Positions 1 through 7,152 of a DNA stretch of 64,000 nt are shown here, in pieces. The notes below the pieces were generated by a model. That model worked only from the letters and a program-made list of their open reading frames with translations. It did not search any database and was not told the DNA's origin. Origin of the DNA: Saccharopolyspora gloriosae (GTDB lineage: Bacteria; Actinomycetota; Actinomycetes; Mycobacteriales; Pseudonocardiaceae); the NCBI RefSeq assembly GCF_014203325.1, contig NZ_JACHIV010000001.1:6759501-6823500 (forward strand), read 5' to 3'. The translations under genes and the position numbers were made by a program. How positions within the stretch are numbered: the stretch's first letter is position 1; every line of letters starts with the position of its first letter.

Positions 1-50
1 CGACCCCCGATCAGAGTTCTTGCGGAACGGCCACATACCCGCCCCCTTTC

Positions 51-236
51 CTATTCCTCGGTTGTGGTGGTGATCAGGGCTTTGACGCCCTGCACGATCA
101 GCGCGAGCACGAGCAGCACCAGGAGCCCGGCAGCCGGACCGGCCAGCGCCCAGACGAGGGCCACCAGGCCCACGGCCAGCAGCCCGGTCAGGGCGAGCGC
201 GGCTAACGAGCCGAGGGTCAAATGCACGTGGAACAT
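51..236 (-). CDS. small hydrophobic membrane protein of the mobile element
   Basis: A 61-residue protein with an ATG start, a GGAGA box six bases upstream and a TAG stop. It is almost entirely hydrophobic: one membrane segment at about residues 7-30 and a second at 32-53, joined by an Ala-Gly-Pro turn, then a short tail of four Thr and two Glu. It lies 40 bases downstream of the FtsK-type transfer ATPase in the same direction, so it probably belongs to the transfer operon. Small hydrophobic Spd-type proteins accompany TraB in Streptomyces elements, and a similar spreading role is possible, but that is inference and I recognise no family. Confidence 0.65.
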   Translation of the reverse strand: MFHVHLTLGSLAALALTGLLAVGLVALVWALAGPAAGLLVLLVLALIVQGVKALITTTTEE

Positions 237-276
237 GGCGAATCTCCAATCACAGCAAGGGAAAAGGAACTTCCGG

Positions 277-1743
277 CTAGGCGGCGTCGTGGTCTTCGTC
301 GTCGCCGTCGAAGGAGTCGATCTGTTCGATGTCGGCTTCGGTGATCTCCGCGATGGCACTACGTCGAGGGCGCGGCGGTGTCGCGGGCTGCTCAGTACGC
401 CGGATCGGGGTGACGCTGGCGCCGACGCAGTAGGCGACGAGGGCGGCGATGTCGTCGTCGCTGGTGAATGCGGCCCGCACGCGGAGGGGTTCGCGGCGGC
501 CGTCGTGTTTGACGTAGCCGACGCCGGGCATGATCTCCGGAATCTGATCCGCCAGAGCCCCGCGGTCACGGACGCCTTCGCCCAAGGTCATGTCGACGTA
601 CGAGGCCTCATCGAGTCGCAGGGCGATCTTGGTGGGGAACAGGCCCCGCATCGGCACGTTGTCCTTGTGCGGCTCCTGCACCGCCCCCACAACCCGACCG
701 AGCACGGCCCGGTACTGGGTCAGGGCCTTGCCCAGCAGTGGTTCGAACTCCCGGGCAATGTCGCGGGTGCAGTACTGGGTCATCGCGGCCAGCTCGTCCA
801 CGATCAGCACATCCATCGGCGTCTCAGCCGACGCCGTAGCCGTGCGCACGCCTTGGCGGCCGAGGTCTTCCTTCCGGGCGTCCAAGGTCGTGACGTACTC
901 GCGCATGAGTTCCAGGCCGGTTTCGTCGCTGTCGGCGAAGCGGTGGAACATCTCCCGCCCCGCCCCGAACTCCATCCCGCCCTTCGGGTCGATCACCCAC
1001 AACCGCACCGACCCCGCCCGAATCAACGGCGCAAGCTGCCGGATCAAGCCCCACAACCAGGAGCCCTTCCCCGAACCGGTGGCCCCGGCCAACAGGATGT
1101 GCAGACCCCGTAGGAGGTCGAGGGCGAAGTCTCGGCCGTACTCGGTCCGCCCGATCACCAGGCGGGCCAGATCCACCGACTCCACCGACTCCGGCAACGC
1201 AGGCAGCGGGACGGGCATCTCATCGAACGGCTCGCGACGCTGGAAATCCAGGCTGATCACACCCGGCTTCAGCGTGCGCACCGTGGCACGGCGTGCCCGG
1301 TAGGCGTTGGCGAGGCGTTCGAGTACGGCTTCGAAGTCGCCGGGTTCCTGGGTCTTGACCATCCGAATGCGCACGTGGTCCCAGCACCACGAAGACGACA
1401 CCCGCAACACCTTCGGCGCCCACGAACGGCCCCGGTGATCGGTCACGACGAGCCCGGCTCGATACGCGAGGTCGAACCACTGGCGCTGGTAGACCGCCCA
1501 CCGTCTCCACCACGCCCGCAACAACCGGCCCGCGAACCGGTCGAACGTCGGACGATCCAACAAGCACCAGGACGCACCGGCCACCACCGCGATACCGGCG
1601 GCACTGAGCACCACCAGGTAACCCAGCCACACCACCGACGCACCCAGCACGACCGTGCTCGTCATCGAACGCGGATGCCGTGCCACCCACTTCCCCGCAG
1701 CCCGTGCCGGAGTCGTTCCCACCGCTACCCGTGTGTCCGTCAT
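277..1743 (-). CDS. FtsK/SpoIIIE-type DNA transfer ATPase (TraB/TraSA-like)
   Basis: Predicted motor that moves double-stranded element DNA between mycelial cells. The protein has 488 residues. The chosen ATG at 1743 has a GGGGAG box five bases upstream and starts MTDTRVAVGT; a longer open frame upstream lacks such a site. A hydrophobic stretch at about residues 31-58 gives one or two membrane segments. The Walker A motif GATGSGKG is at about 220-227 and a Walker B-like VLIVDELAAM follows, as in FtsK/SpoIIIE ATPases. TraB/TraSA proteins of actinomycete AICEs share this short N-terminal membrane part plus one FtsK domain. It lies between small element genes in one minus-strand operon. The FtsK class is certain; the conjugation role rests on context. 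Confidence 0.85.
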   Translation of the reverse strand: MTDTRVAVGTTPARAAGKWVARHPRSMTSTVVLGASVVWLGYLVVLSAAGIAVVAGASWCLLDRPTFDRFAGRLLRAWWRRWAVYQRQWFDLAYRAGLVVTDHRGRSWAPKVLRVSSSWCWDHVRIRMVKTQEPGDFEAVLERLANAYRARRATVRTLKPGVISLDFQRREPFDEMPVPLPALPESVESVDLARLVIGRTEYGRDFALDLLRGLHILLAGATGSGKGSWLWGLIRQLAPLIRAGSVRLWVIDPKGGMEFGAGREMFHRFADSDETGLELMREYVTTLDARKEDLGRQGVRTATASAETPMDVLIVDELAAMTQYCTRDIAREFEPLLGKALTQYRAVLGRVVGAVQEPHKDNVPMRGLFPTKIALRLDEASYVDMTLGEGVRDRGALADQIPEIMPGVGYVKHDGRREPLRVRAAFTSDDDIAALVAYCVGASVTPIRRTEQPATPPRPRRSAIAEITEADIEQIDSFDGDDEDHDAA

Positions 1744-1767
1744 GTGTGCTCCCCGGAAAAGAAAATG

Positions 1768-1800
1768 GGGTGCCGGACTCCGATGTGGAATCCGGCACCC
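1768..1800 (-). promoter_or_regulatory. hairpin in the leader of the transfer ATPase gene
   Basis: A perfect 10-bp stem (GGGTGCCGGA at 1768-1777 with its complement at 1791-1800) whose loop can pair further. On the minus strand it sits between the stop of the preceding small gene and the ribosome-binding site of the transfer ATPase. It could be a processing site or attenuator; no T-run follows, so a terminator is less likely. Confidence 0.45.
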
Positions 1801-1828
1801 TGGTGCCGATGTGTTCTGTTCTGCTGGT

Positions 1829-2008
1829 CTAGCTGCGCCGTTCGGCCATCTCCAACTGTGCGATGACCTCACCGACCGCGGTTTTCACCGCCTTCAGTTC
1901 GGATGCGACTTCTTTCGGTGTTCCGAATTTGCGCAGGACTCGGTTCATCGCGGCCATCGAGGAATCGATCCGCCGCACCGTCCCGTACACGCTCTCGCCC
2001 CGTGTCAT
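1829..2008 (-). CDS. small element protein, coupled to the gene upstream
   Basis: A protein of about 59 residues. The ATG at 2008 overlaps the TGA of the upstream gene in a TGATG junction; a GTG three bases earlier is also possible. The predicted helix at about residues 10-55 carries many charged residues (motif GTPKEVASELKAVKTAVGEV) and could form a coiled coil. It sits directly upstream of the FtsK-type ATPase in the same operon. I recognise no family. The tight coupling to both neighbours suggests a small accessory protein of transfer or of element maintenance. Confidence 0.6.
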   Translation of the reverse strand: MTRGESVYGTVRRIDSSMAAMNRVLRKFGTPKEVASELKAVKTAVGEVIAQLEMAERRS

Positions 2009-2262
2009 CACTTGTATCCCTTCGCCACCACGGCCCCGCCGTGTGCAGCCAACGCATCCCGCAACCGGGTCAACGCCACCTGCGCCTGCTGCGCCTGGTC
2101 CTCGATATCGGCGAACCGGCGGGCGTCGACGATGTCGTCTTCCAGGAACGCCACCCGGCCCAAGTCCTGGTCCAGCTCATCCACGAACCGCGCCAACACC
2201 TCCAGACGTGTCACCGCCGCCGACGCCGGCCCCACCCGCTTGAGAGCCTGCTCAATAGCCAC
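2008..2262 (-). CDS. small coiled-coil-like element protein
   Basis: An 84-residue protein starting MAIEQALKRVGPASAAV, with an ATG start and an AAGG box upstream. Residues 15-70 are rich in Leu, Ala, Asp, Glu and Gln with heptad-like spacing (for example the segment FADIEDQAQQAQVALTRL), so a coiled coil is likely. The stop overlaps the start of the next small gene, which precedes the transfer ATPase. Three genes are thus read as one unit. Function unknown; a structural or regulatory partner of the transfer machine is a guess from position only. Confidence 0.6.
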   Translation of the reverse strand: MAIEQALKRVGPASAAVTRLEVLARFVDELDQDLGRVAFLEDDIVDARRFADIEDQAQQAQVALTRLRDALAAHGGAVVAKGYK

Positions 2263-2589
2263 GAAGAACCACCCCTTTCCTTCTCACTCGCCGTCGTCGA
2301 CGAGATGCCGCCGGCCACCCACGCAGCCGGAACCGTGAAACCAGAAATCCCGATCAGAACGAACCCGCATCATCTGGTCCTCTCAGCATGGACAAGGCCA
2401 TGAAGACCCCCGAGCCACCAGCAACACCAGCAGACTCGGGGACCAACAAAGCCCTACCGGCACACACATTTCGTGCCGGAAAAAGGCATAGATCGGCCCA
2501 CTATGGAATTCGTCAAAGAACAAGCAGCCCACGAAAACGGCTTGAGGAATTGCTTTAGATAAGGACCGTCACGCCCGTACGGGCGGAGA
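2263..2589. other. 327-base stretch without a gene
   Basis: No convincing reading frame. It holds two small hairpins (CCCCGAG at 2408-2414 with CTCGGGG at 2435-2441; CCGGCAC at 2457-2463 with GTGCCGG at 2473-2479) and an AT-richer part around 2500-2560. It probably carries the promoter of the minus-strand transfer operon and the 3' untranslated part of the next minus-strand gene. No terminator with a T-run on the minus strand was found. Confidence 0.4.
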
Positions 2590-2985
2590 TCAGATCTGCG
2601 GGGTCAGTCCTGCCGCGCGGTAGGCGAGCCCGGAGGCGTAGCGGCCGTTGCGCTCGGTCTGCCACGGCGACACCGTCGCATCGATCAACTGCACGTACGT
2701 GCCCTCTTCGAACCCGTCACCGGGGTCTGCGGTGAGGGTCACCTTGATCTCCTCGCCCTTCTCCGCGAACTGGCCTTCCTGCGGGCGCTTCTTCGCGAAC
2801 AGCGACACCACGAAGTGCTGAACCCCAGACCGGTCCGTGACCACCTCTTCGACGCCGTTGTCGTTCTCCCGCATCTTCAACGCCGGAGACTCCGTCACCA
2901 TCAACTTGTAGCCCTGCAAGTTCACCGGGATGTTCCGCACTTTGACCTCCAAGCCCCGTCTTCGGGGCTTTCGACTGCCTGACAT
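2590..2985 (-). CDS. conserved-type hypothetical element protein
   Basis: A protein of about 131 residues with a basic start (MSGSRKPRRRG) followed by a compact mixed alpha/beta domain. Alternating hydrophobic and polar runs such as EEIKVTLTADPG and TYVQLIDATVSPW suggest a small beta-barrel or OB-like fold; this is a guess from pattern only. The ATG at 2985 is 134 bases from the divergent GntR gene, and the operator-like sites lie between them, so this gene is probably the main target of that repressor. A TTG just upstream of the ATG is an alternative start. I recognise no named family; single-strand DNA binding is one possibility. Confidence 0.6.
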   Translation of the reverse strand: MSGSRKPRRRGLEVKVRNIPVNLQGYKLMVTESPALKMRENDNGVEEVVTDRSGVQHFVVSLFAKKRPQEGQFAEKGEEIKVTLTADPGDGFEEGTYVQLIDATVSPWQTERNGRYASGLAYRAAGLTPQI

Positions 2986-3000
2986 CAATCAACATACAGG

Positions 3001-3012
3001 TGTTCTAGTACA
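3001..3012. promoter_or_regulatory. GntR operator-like site 1
   Basis: TGTTCTAGTACA fits the palindromic pattern TGTNCTAGNACA. It lies 16 bases upstream of the ATG of the divergent minus-strand gene, where a bound repressor would block its leader. Confidence 0.55.
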
Positions 3013-3023
3013 CCGTCAACTGG

Positions 3024-3035
3024 TGTTCTGGTACA
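3024..3035. promoter_or_regulatory. GntR operator-like site 2
   Basis: TGTTCTGGTACA matches TGTNCTAGNACA with one change and is 23 bases from site 1, about two helical turns, so repressor dimers could sit on the same face of the DNA. Confidence 0.5.
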
Positions 3036-3080
3036 GCATCAATAGGGCTTGTACCAGGGAAGATGCCGCGAGTAGGGTGC

Positions 3081-3092
3081 TGTCCTAGAACA
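3081..3092. promoter_or_regulatory. GntR operator-like site 3 (autoregulatory)
   Basis: TGTCCTAGAACA fits TGTNCTAGNACA exactly and lies 27 bases upstream of the GTG of the GntR gene itself, as expected for autorepression. A weaker half-site, TGTACCAG, is at 3050-3057. Confidence 0.55.
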
Positions 3093-3118
3093 CCGCGATC
3101 CTCTAGCTAGGAGCTGAA

Positions 3119-3871
3119 GTGCCGACGATCGACCGCGCCGAGCCGCCTTACCTTCAGGTGGTCCGGCACATCCGGGACCGCATCACCAGCGGTGAGCTGA
3201 AGGACGGCGACATGATCCCGTCGGCTCGCCAGATCGCGCGGGAGTGGGACGTCAGCCTGGCTACGGCGACGAAGGCTCTGAGCACGCTCCGGACGAGCGG
3301 GCTGGTGCGAGGCGTCAAGGGTGTCGGCACCGTCGTGCACACCGAGGGGCAGGCGCATCAGTCCGCGCGTGACCGGACCGTCTCGATCAACCGAACCGGC
3401 AAGATCTACCCGCCCGGTCACTACGCCAAGATCCGGTCAGCGCAACTCGTCTCGGCCACGAAGCGGGCCGCTGATGCATTGGGGATCGAGGAAGGCGCGC
3501 CGGCCATCCGCCGTCAGCGGACTACCTACCGCGAGGACCACAGCCCGATCTCCACATCGGTTTCGTGGTTCGCGGGTGATCTCGCGGCCCTGGCCCCGTT
3601 GCTGCTGACGACCGGCCGCATCGTCCAGGGCACGACGCAGTACGTCGAGGAGCAGACCGGCCGGGGGATCGTCGCGACCTACGTCGAGCACGCCGCAGGC
3701 ACCGCTTCCGCCGACGACGCGGGAGAACTCGGGGTTCCGGAGGGTTCCCCGGTCCTGCTGAGCCGGAACAGGTTCATCGACGGCAACGGCGCGGTGATCG
3801 AGTACGGCGAGTCGACGGCACAGCCGGATCACTGGATTTTCTACGAGTACAGCATCGAAGACGGCGAATAG
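3119..3871 (+). CDS. GntR-family repressor of the element (KorSA-like, HutC/UTRA type)
   Basis: A DNA-binding repressor of 250 residues. The GTG start at 3119 has an AGGAG box six bases upstream. Residues about 5-75 form the GntR winged helix (PPYLQVVRHIRDRITSGEL, then SARQIAREWDVSLATATKAL). Residues about 90-240 have the pattern of a UTRA ligand-binding domain (RRQRTTYREDHSPI, ending in an acidic tail). In pSAM2 a GntR protein, KorSA, represses the replication and transfer activator; here the operator series in front of the gene and the divergent element gene give the same layout. The inducer is unknown. Family is certain; the KorSA role is inferred. Confidence 0.85.
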   Translation: MPTIDRAEPPYLQVVRHIRDRITSGELKDGDMIPSARQIAREWDVSLATATKALSTLRTSGLVRGVKGVGTVVHTEGQAHQSARDRTVSINRTGKIYPPGHYAKIRSAQLVSATKRAADALGIEEGAPAIRRQRTTYREDHSPISTSVSWFAGDLAALAPLLLTTGRIVQGTTQYVEEQTGRGIVATYVEHAAGTASADDAGELGVPEGSPVLLSRNRFIDGNGAVIEYGESTAQPDHWIFYEYSIEDGE

Positions 3872-3948
3872 TAGTCGAACCAATCCGCTGAACAATCGAA
3901 TCAGCTAGCCAGCGACACCAGTAATGGTGCCGCCGGGGGGAGTTTGTC

Positions 3949-4410
3949 TTGGATACGACCTATTTTCAGTATCGTGCGGGAATCGTGTCGCAGTCCCACC
4001 GGGTTGTGCACTGCGCATTCGGTGAGGCGGAGGAGTCCGCCGCCTGGACTTCATGGTGCAGGCGTGAATTCCCCGGCCACCTGGTCGAGATCACTGCAAA
4101 GCCGGGGGAGTGCCCCGAAGCCGGTCAAGCGACACCGTGCGCGCCCTGCGTGCAGTGTCTCCTAGCGTTCACGGCCGCCATCGAAAGTCCGGCAGACGAT
4201 CCGATGCCGGTTCGTGCTCCTGATGAGAAGCCCGTAGCCGTCATCTTGCGGAAGGCTCAGTGGTTGCTCGATGACGCTGCCGACCACATCAACCAGGGGC
4301 GATGTGGGAAGACTGAGTACGCCGAGTTGGCGACGACCTTGGACGACCTGGCGAAGATGATGCGAGAGCGGGCGGAGGTTCCTCATGTCGTCGAAGAGCC
4401 GCACGATTGA
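3949..4410 (+). CDS. hypothetical element protein with a Cys cluster
   Basis: A protein of 153 residues. The TTG start at 3949 follows a GGGGGGAG box. The N-terminal half contains a tight cysteine group, including the segment CAPCVQC at about residues 64-70 plus other Cys and His residues, which could bind zinc. The C-terminal half is helical (about 95-145, motif ILRKAQWLLDDAADHI). It overlaps the next gene by 26 bases. I recognise no family. Its position between the GntR gene and purC suggests one plus-strand unit of element genes. Confidence 0.6.
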   Translation: MDTTYFQYRAGIVSQSHRVVHCAFGEAEESAAWTSWCRREFPGHLVEITAKPGECPEAGQATPCAPCVQCLLAFTAAIESPADDPMPVRAPDEKPVAVILRKAQWLLDDAADHINQGRCGKTEYAELATTLDDLAKMMRERAEVPHVVEEPHD

Positions 4411-4615
4411 CCGGAGGCGGCACGTCATGGGCAGGCACAGCCAGAGCAAACGCATCATCGGCTACATGACGGTTTGGACCGGCGATCTCAGTAGCGACCT
4501 TGCCGAGCCGGTTCCGCTCCGAGAACCGCAGCGTCCGGCCGCACTGGGCGGAGAGTGGGCGGAGCCGACTCCGGAGCTGCTACGCGCGGTGCTCGAAGGT
4601 TTGCAAGAACTCTGA
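4385..4615 (+). CDS. small hypothetical element protein
   Basis: A 76-residue protein starting inside the end of the preceding gene at the ATG at 4385. The start is basic (MSSKSRTIDRRRHVMGRHSQ) and the end is acidic and helical (EPTPELLRAVLEGLQEL). The overlap suggests coupled translation. No family recognised. The 149 bases after it are pyrimidine-rich and AT-rich for this genome and separate it from purC. Confidence 0.5.
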   Translation: MSSKSRTIDRRRHVMGRHSQSKRIIGYMTVWTGDLSSDLAEPVPLREPQRPAALGGEWAEPTPELLRAVLEGLQEL

Positions 4616-4764
4616 TTTCTCTAATTCTTCTTTCTGCTTCTGAAGTATCCCTCGCTCTTAATTCGGGTAGCCCATCAGCGCGCACGATGGCGACAAGCCC
4701 GTGTAGTAGGATGCGCAGGTCAGAGCCGCCGAGGTGCCCGCGATGAGAGCAGTCGAGGAATTCA

Positions 4765-5613
4765 ATGAAGCACATTCACGCCGGTAAGGTCAGGGACCTT
4801 TACGAACTGGACGGCGACATCATCTTGGTCGCGTCCGACCGGGTCTCTGTCTATGACGTGACGCTGCCCACGGCGATCCCCGACAAGGGCGCTCTGCTGA
4901 CCCAGCTCTCCGCCTGGTGGTTCCGCGAACTCGGCGACGTCGTCCCGAACCACGTCATCTCCACCACCGACGTCCCCGCGGAGTTCGGCCGGAACGCGCT
5001 GCGCTGCAAGCCGCTGGAGATGATCCAGGTCGAGTGCATCGCTCGCGGCTACCTGGCCGGGCTCGGCCTCCGCGAGTACCAGAAGTACGGAACCGTCTCC
5101 GGCGTCCCGTTGCCCGCCGGTCTGGTCGAGGGCAGCAAGCTGCCCGAGCCGATCTTCACGCCGACCACGAAGATCTCCGACACCGGCCACGACGAGTTCA
5201 TCACCTTCGACGACGTGGTGAACCAGGCCGGCCGCGAGACCGCCGAACGGCTCCGCGATCTCACGATCGAGATCTACCAGCGGGGCGCGGCGCGTGCGGA
5301 GCAGAAGGGCATCATCATCGCCGACACGAAGTTCGAGTTCGGCCGCGACGCGGACGGCACTCTGACGCTCGGAGACGAGGTGCTGACGTCGGACTCCTCC
5401 CGGTTCTGGCCCGCCGACCAGTGGAAGCCCGGCGGCCCCCAGTTCGCCTTCGACAAGCAGTTCGTCCGCGACTGGTCCAGCACGCTGGAGTGGGACCGCA
5501 CCCCGCCCGGCCCGGAGGTTCCGGCGGACATCGTCGAGGCCACCCGGCAGCGCTACACCAACCTGTACGAACGCATCACCGGCGAAACATGGACCCCCGG
5601 GAGCCAGTCATGA
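4765..5613 (+). CDS. purC: phosphoribosylaminoimidazole-succinocarboxamide (SAICAR) synthetase
   Basis: Joins CAIR and aspartate using ATP in purine synthesis. The protein has 282 residues, within the usual family range. The ATG at 4765 follows a GAGGAA box. Family signatures are intact: GKVRDLYELDG near the start, the conserved block LVASDRVSVYDVTLPTAIPD at about residues 21-40, the ECIARGYLAG block near residue 90, and later ADTKFEFG and DEVLTSDSSRFW. It therefore looks functional. Its place in a mobile element, next to a repressor gene and with a coupled small gene, is odd because the host should carry its own purC with the other pur genes. It may be a spare copy, or serve a nucleotide-linked function of the element. 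Confidence 0.9.
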   Translation: MKHIHAGKVRDLYELDGDIILVASDRVSVYDVTLPTAIPDKGALLTQLSAWWFRELGDVVPNHVISTTDVPAEFGRNALRCKPLEMIQVECIARGYLAGLGLREYQKYGTVSGVPLPAGLVEGSKLPEPIFTPTTKISDTGHDEFITFDDVVNQAGRETAERLRDLTIEIYQRGAARAEQKGIIIADTKFEFGRDADGTLTLGDEVLTSDSSRFWPADQWKPGGPQFAFDKQFVRDWSSTLEWDRTPPGPEVPADIVEATRQRYTNLYERITGETWTPGSQS

Positions 5614-5840
5614 CCGAACCATGGGACACCTACCCAGCCGCCAAGCTCGTCAACGACGTCGCCGAACTCCTCCAGGAGCGCGGCGTGACGCCCCACCCGG
5701 CCGAGGACCGCGAGGCCGAACGCATCCAGGCAGCCCGCAAGCTCCTGTCCAGCCTCGGCGTCACCCCGACGCTGTCCCCTGAGAAAAGCTTGGACCTGAA
5801 CGGCCACACGAACTACAACGCTCGGGTCCACGGGGACTGA
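5610..5840 (+). CDS. small protein translationally coupled to purC
   Basis: A 76-residue protein whose ATG at 5610 overlaps the purC stop in an ATGA junction, so its translation depends on purC. It is mainly helical, acidic and basic in turn (YPAAKLVNDVAELLQERGV, then AEDREAERIQAARKLLSSLG), with a polar tail. A strong terminator follows. No family recognised. Fixed coupling suggests that it works with the SAICAR synthetase or needs the same dosage, but nothing in the sequence shows how. Confidence 0.65.
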   Translation: MTEPWDTYPAAKLVNDVAELLQERGVTPHPAEDREAERIQAARKLLSSLGVTPTLSPEKSLDLNGHTNYNARVHGD

Positions 5841-5851
5841 CCCACAACGCT

Positions 5852-5884
5852 GAACGCCTCGCACCGATCCGGTGCGAGGCGTTC
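5852..5884 (+). terminator. terminator after the purC unit
   Basis: Perfect 14-bp stem GAACGCCTCGCACC / GGTGCGAGGCGTTC with a 5-base loop (GATCC), 11 bases after the stop of the small coupled gene. Only a short T-run follows. Confidence 0.75.
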
Positions 5885-5975
5885 TTGCAGGCAAGATGAA
5901 TAAGATCAACTGAACGTCACCCCGATGACAGACCGTCACCAGCATGCGCTAGAGTGTCACTCGCAAGCACGAAAA

Positions 5976-6013
5976 CTCGGCACACGCTCAACATCTGATG
6001 AGCGTGTGCCGAG
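5976..6013 (+). terminator. second strong hairpin with T-run
   Basis: Perfect 15-bp stem CTCGGCACACGCTCA / TGAGCGTGTGCCGAG with an 8-base loop; six bases after the stem comes the T-run CTTTTTC. It looks like an intrinsic terminator, although no gene ends close by. Confidence 0.55.
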
Positions 6014-6040
6014 AACACTTTTTCAGAGTCGAAGCTCCTA

Positions 6041-6072
6041 CTGTCAGTCTCCGCGGCAACGGAGACTGACAG
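6041..6072. repeat. third hairpin of the cluster
   Basis: Perfect 13-bp stem CTGTCAGTCTCCG / CGGAGACTGACAG with a 6-base loop, only 27 bases after the previous hairpin. No T-run. It lies about 115 bases before the small membrane-protein gene, so a leader or RNA-processing role is possible. Confidence 0.45.
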
Positions 6073-6188
6073 GTCCAACTATACAGCAAAGGTTTCAAAC
6101 GTTGCACGGGCCTCGAAGCAGGGGTGTTGTTGCAGGCCAGAGTATATGTGGACCAAGTCGGAGCTTCCCAGTCGTAAGGGAAGGCTTC

Positions 6189-6395
6189 ATGTTCGGCATG
6201 TTTAAGGCGGCTTTGGACCGTCTGTTCGCGACGCGGATGGATGTAAACAAGATCATCGCGCTCGCGATCGTGATGTGTGGCTTGGTGACGTGCGTTGCCA
6301 TCACCCAGGCGCAGGCAGATGTTCGAACGCAGGTCTGGCTGTGCGGAACGTTGATTGTGCTCGTCTGGATCGCAGTGGTGCACGCGCGACGGTAG
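6189..6395 (+). CDS. small two-segment membrane protein
   Basis: A 68-residue protein; the ATG at 6189 follows an AAGGGAAGG box. The start is amphipathic and basic (MFGMFKAALDRLFATRM); two hydrophobic segments follow at about residues 20-41 and 47-64, ending in a His-Ala-Arg-Arg tail. No family recognised. Such proteins in actinomycete elements can be transfer accessories, holins or toxins of type I systems; the nearby strong hairpins would suit regulation by RNA, but this is only a suggestion. Confidence 0.55.
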   Translation: MFGMFKAALDRLFATRMDVNKIIALAIVMCGLVTCVAITQAQADVRTQVWLCGTLIVLVWIAVVHARR

Positions 6396-7152
6396 ACCGG
6401 TGCCCTGGCGCGGCATCAGGTGGTCGCGCCAGGGGGCGTCACTCGATCTTCGAACGGGAGCCTGTGCTTCGCAGCACCCGTGTTCAGAGTTTCTTCTCTC
6501 CTTCAAGGGCGGCCCCTCCGGGGCCGCCTGCCTGCTGTCTGGTGCGCCCGGCCAAGCCGGACGCCGGGCGTGCGGCTGGCGCCGGTCCCGGCGTCCGGTG
6601 TCCGGGCGCGGAAGGAAAGCAGGCGGCCGGAAACCACGGAGGGGCCGCAGAGAAGAAGGAATGTCCTCGCCGGACGGGCAGGCCCACAGGGTGAGGGGGC
6701 AGGGCGCGCGGGCTGCGGTTCGGTCGTGGCTGGTTCCTGTCCTCACCCCATCGACCTCCCCAAGGGCTATCAGGCCGCGTCATGGGGGCAAGCCTGGCAT
6801 CGCAGGTCCGGTCGGCGTCGCAGGTTGCCCCCATGACACGTCCTGATTGGGCTGACGCCAGGTCGACGGGGTGAGGACAGGAAGCTCCTTCCTTGCAGAA
6901 AGGCAAAACCCCCGGCCATGTGCGAGACACGCCCAAGGGTAGCGAACCGAGGGATTCAAGATCAATCAACACTTTACCGCGTAAAACAACGTCAAATGAC
7001 ACATGGAGCCCATCATCAATGGCCACTTTCTTTTGCTATTGCCGTCGATAATGTGAGGGTTTGCCAATCAGTGTCAATCGCCAACAATCCCAGCCCGGCA
7101 ATCTGCAGAAAATTCAATTCGACGAGCCATCCTATCTGCTCCGCCCTCACTT
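6396..7152. other. 757-base hairpin-rich non-coding stretch
   Basis: No convincing gene. The left part (6500-6700) is very GC-rich with several stems, for example GGCGGCCCC at 6508-6516 with its complement at 6520-6528. The middle (6734-6883) is a nested inverted repeat, listed separately. The right part (6900-7150) turns clearly AT-richer, marking the start of the lower-GC cargo island. An origin of replication or transfer site of the element is possible. Confidence 0.45.
6734..6883. repeat. nested inverted repeat, possible transfer or replication site
   Basis: Outer arms of 24 bases at 6734-6757 and 6860-6883 pair with a single mismatch. Inner arms GTCATGGGGGCAA at 6779-6791 and its complement at 6825-6837 pair perfectly over 13 bases. 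The centre holds two direct copies of TCGCAGGT. A 150-base cruciform of this kind could be a cis-acting site (oriT/clt or origin) or a small non-autonomous insertion; no target duplication was found. Confidence 0.5.

Noticed and set aside
2457-2479. Hairpin CCGGCAC/GTGCCGG followed by AAAAA as a terminator
   Set aside because: The A-run is on the wrong side for the minus-strand genes, and no plus-strand gene ends there.
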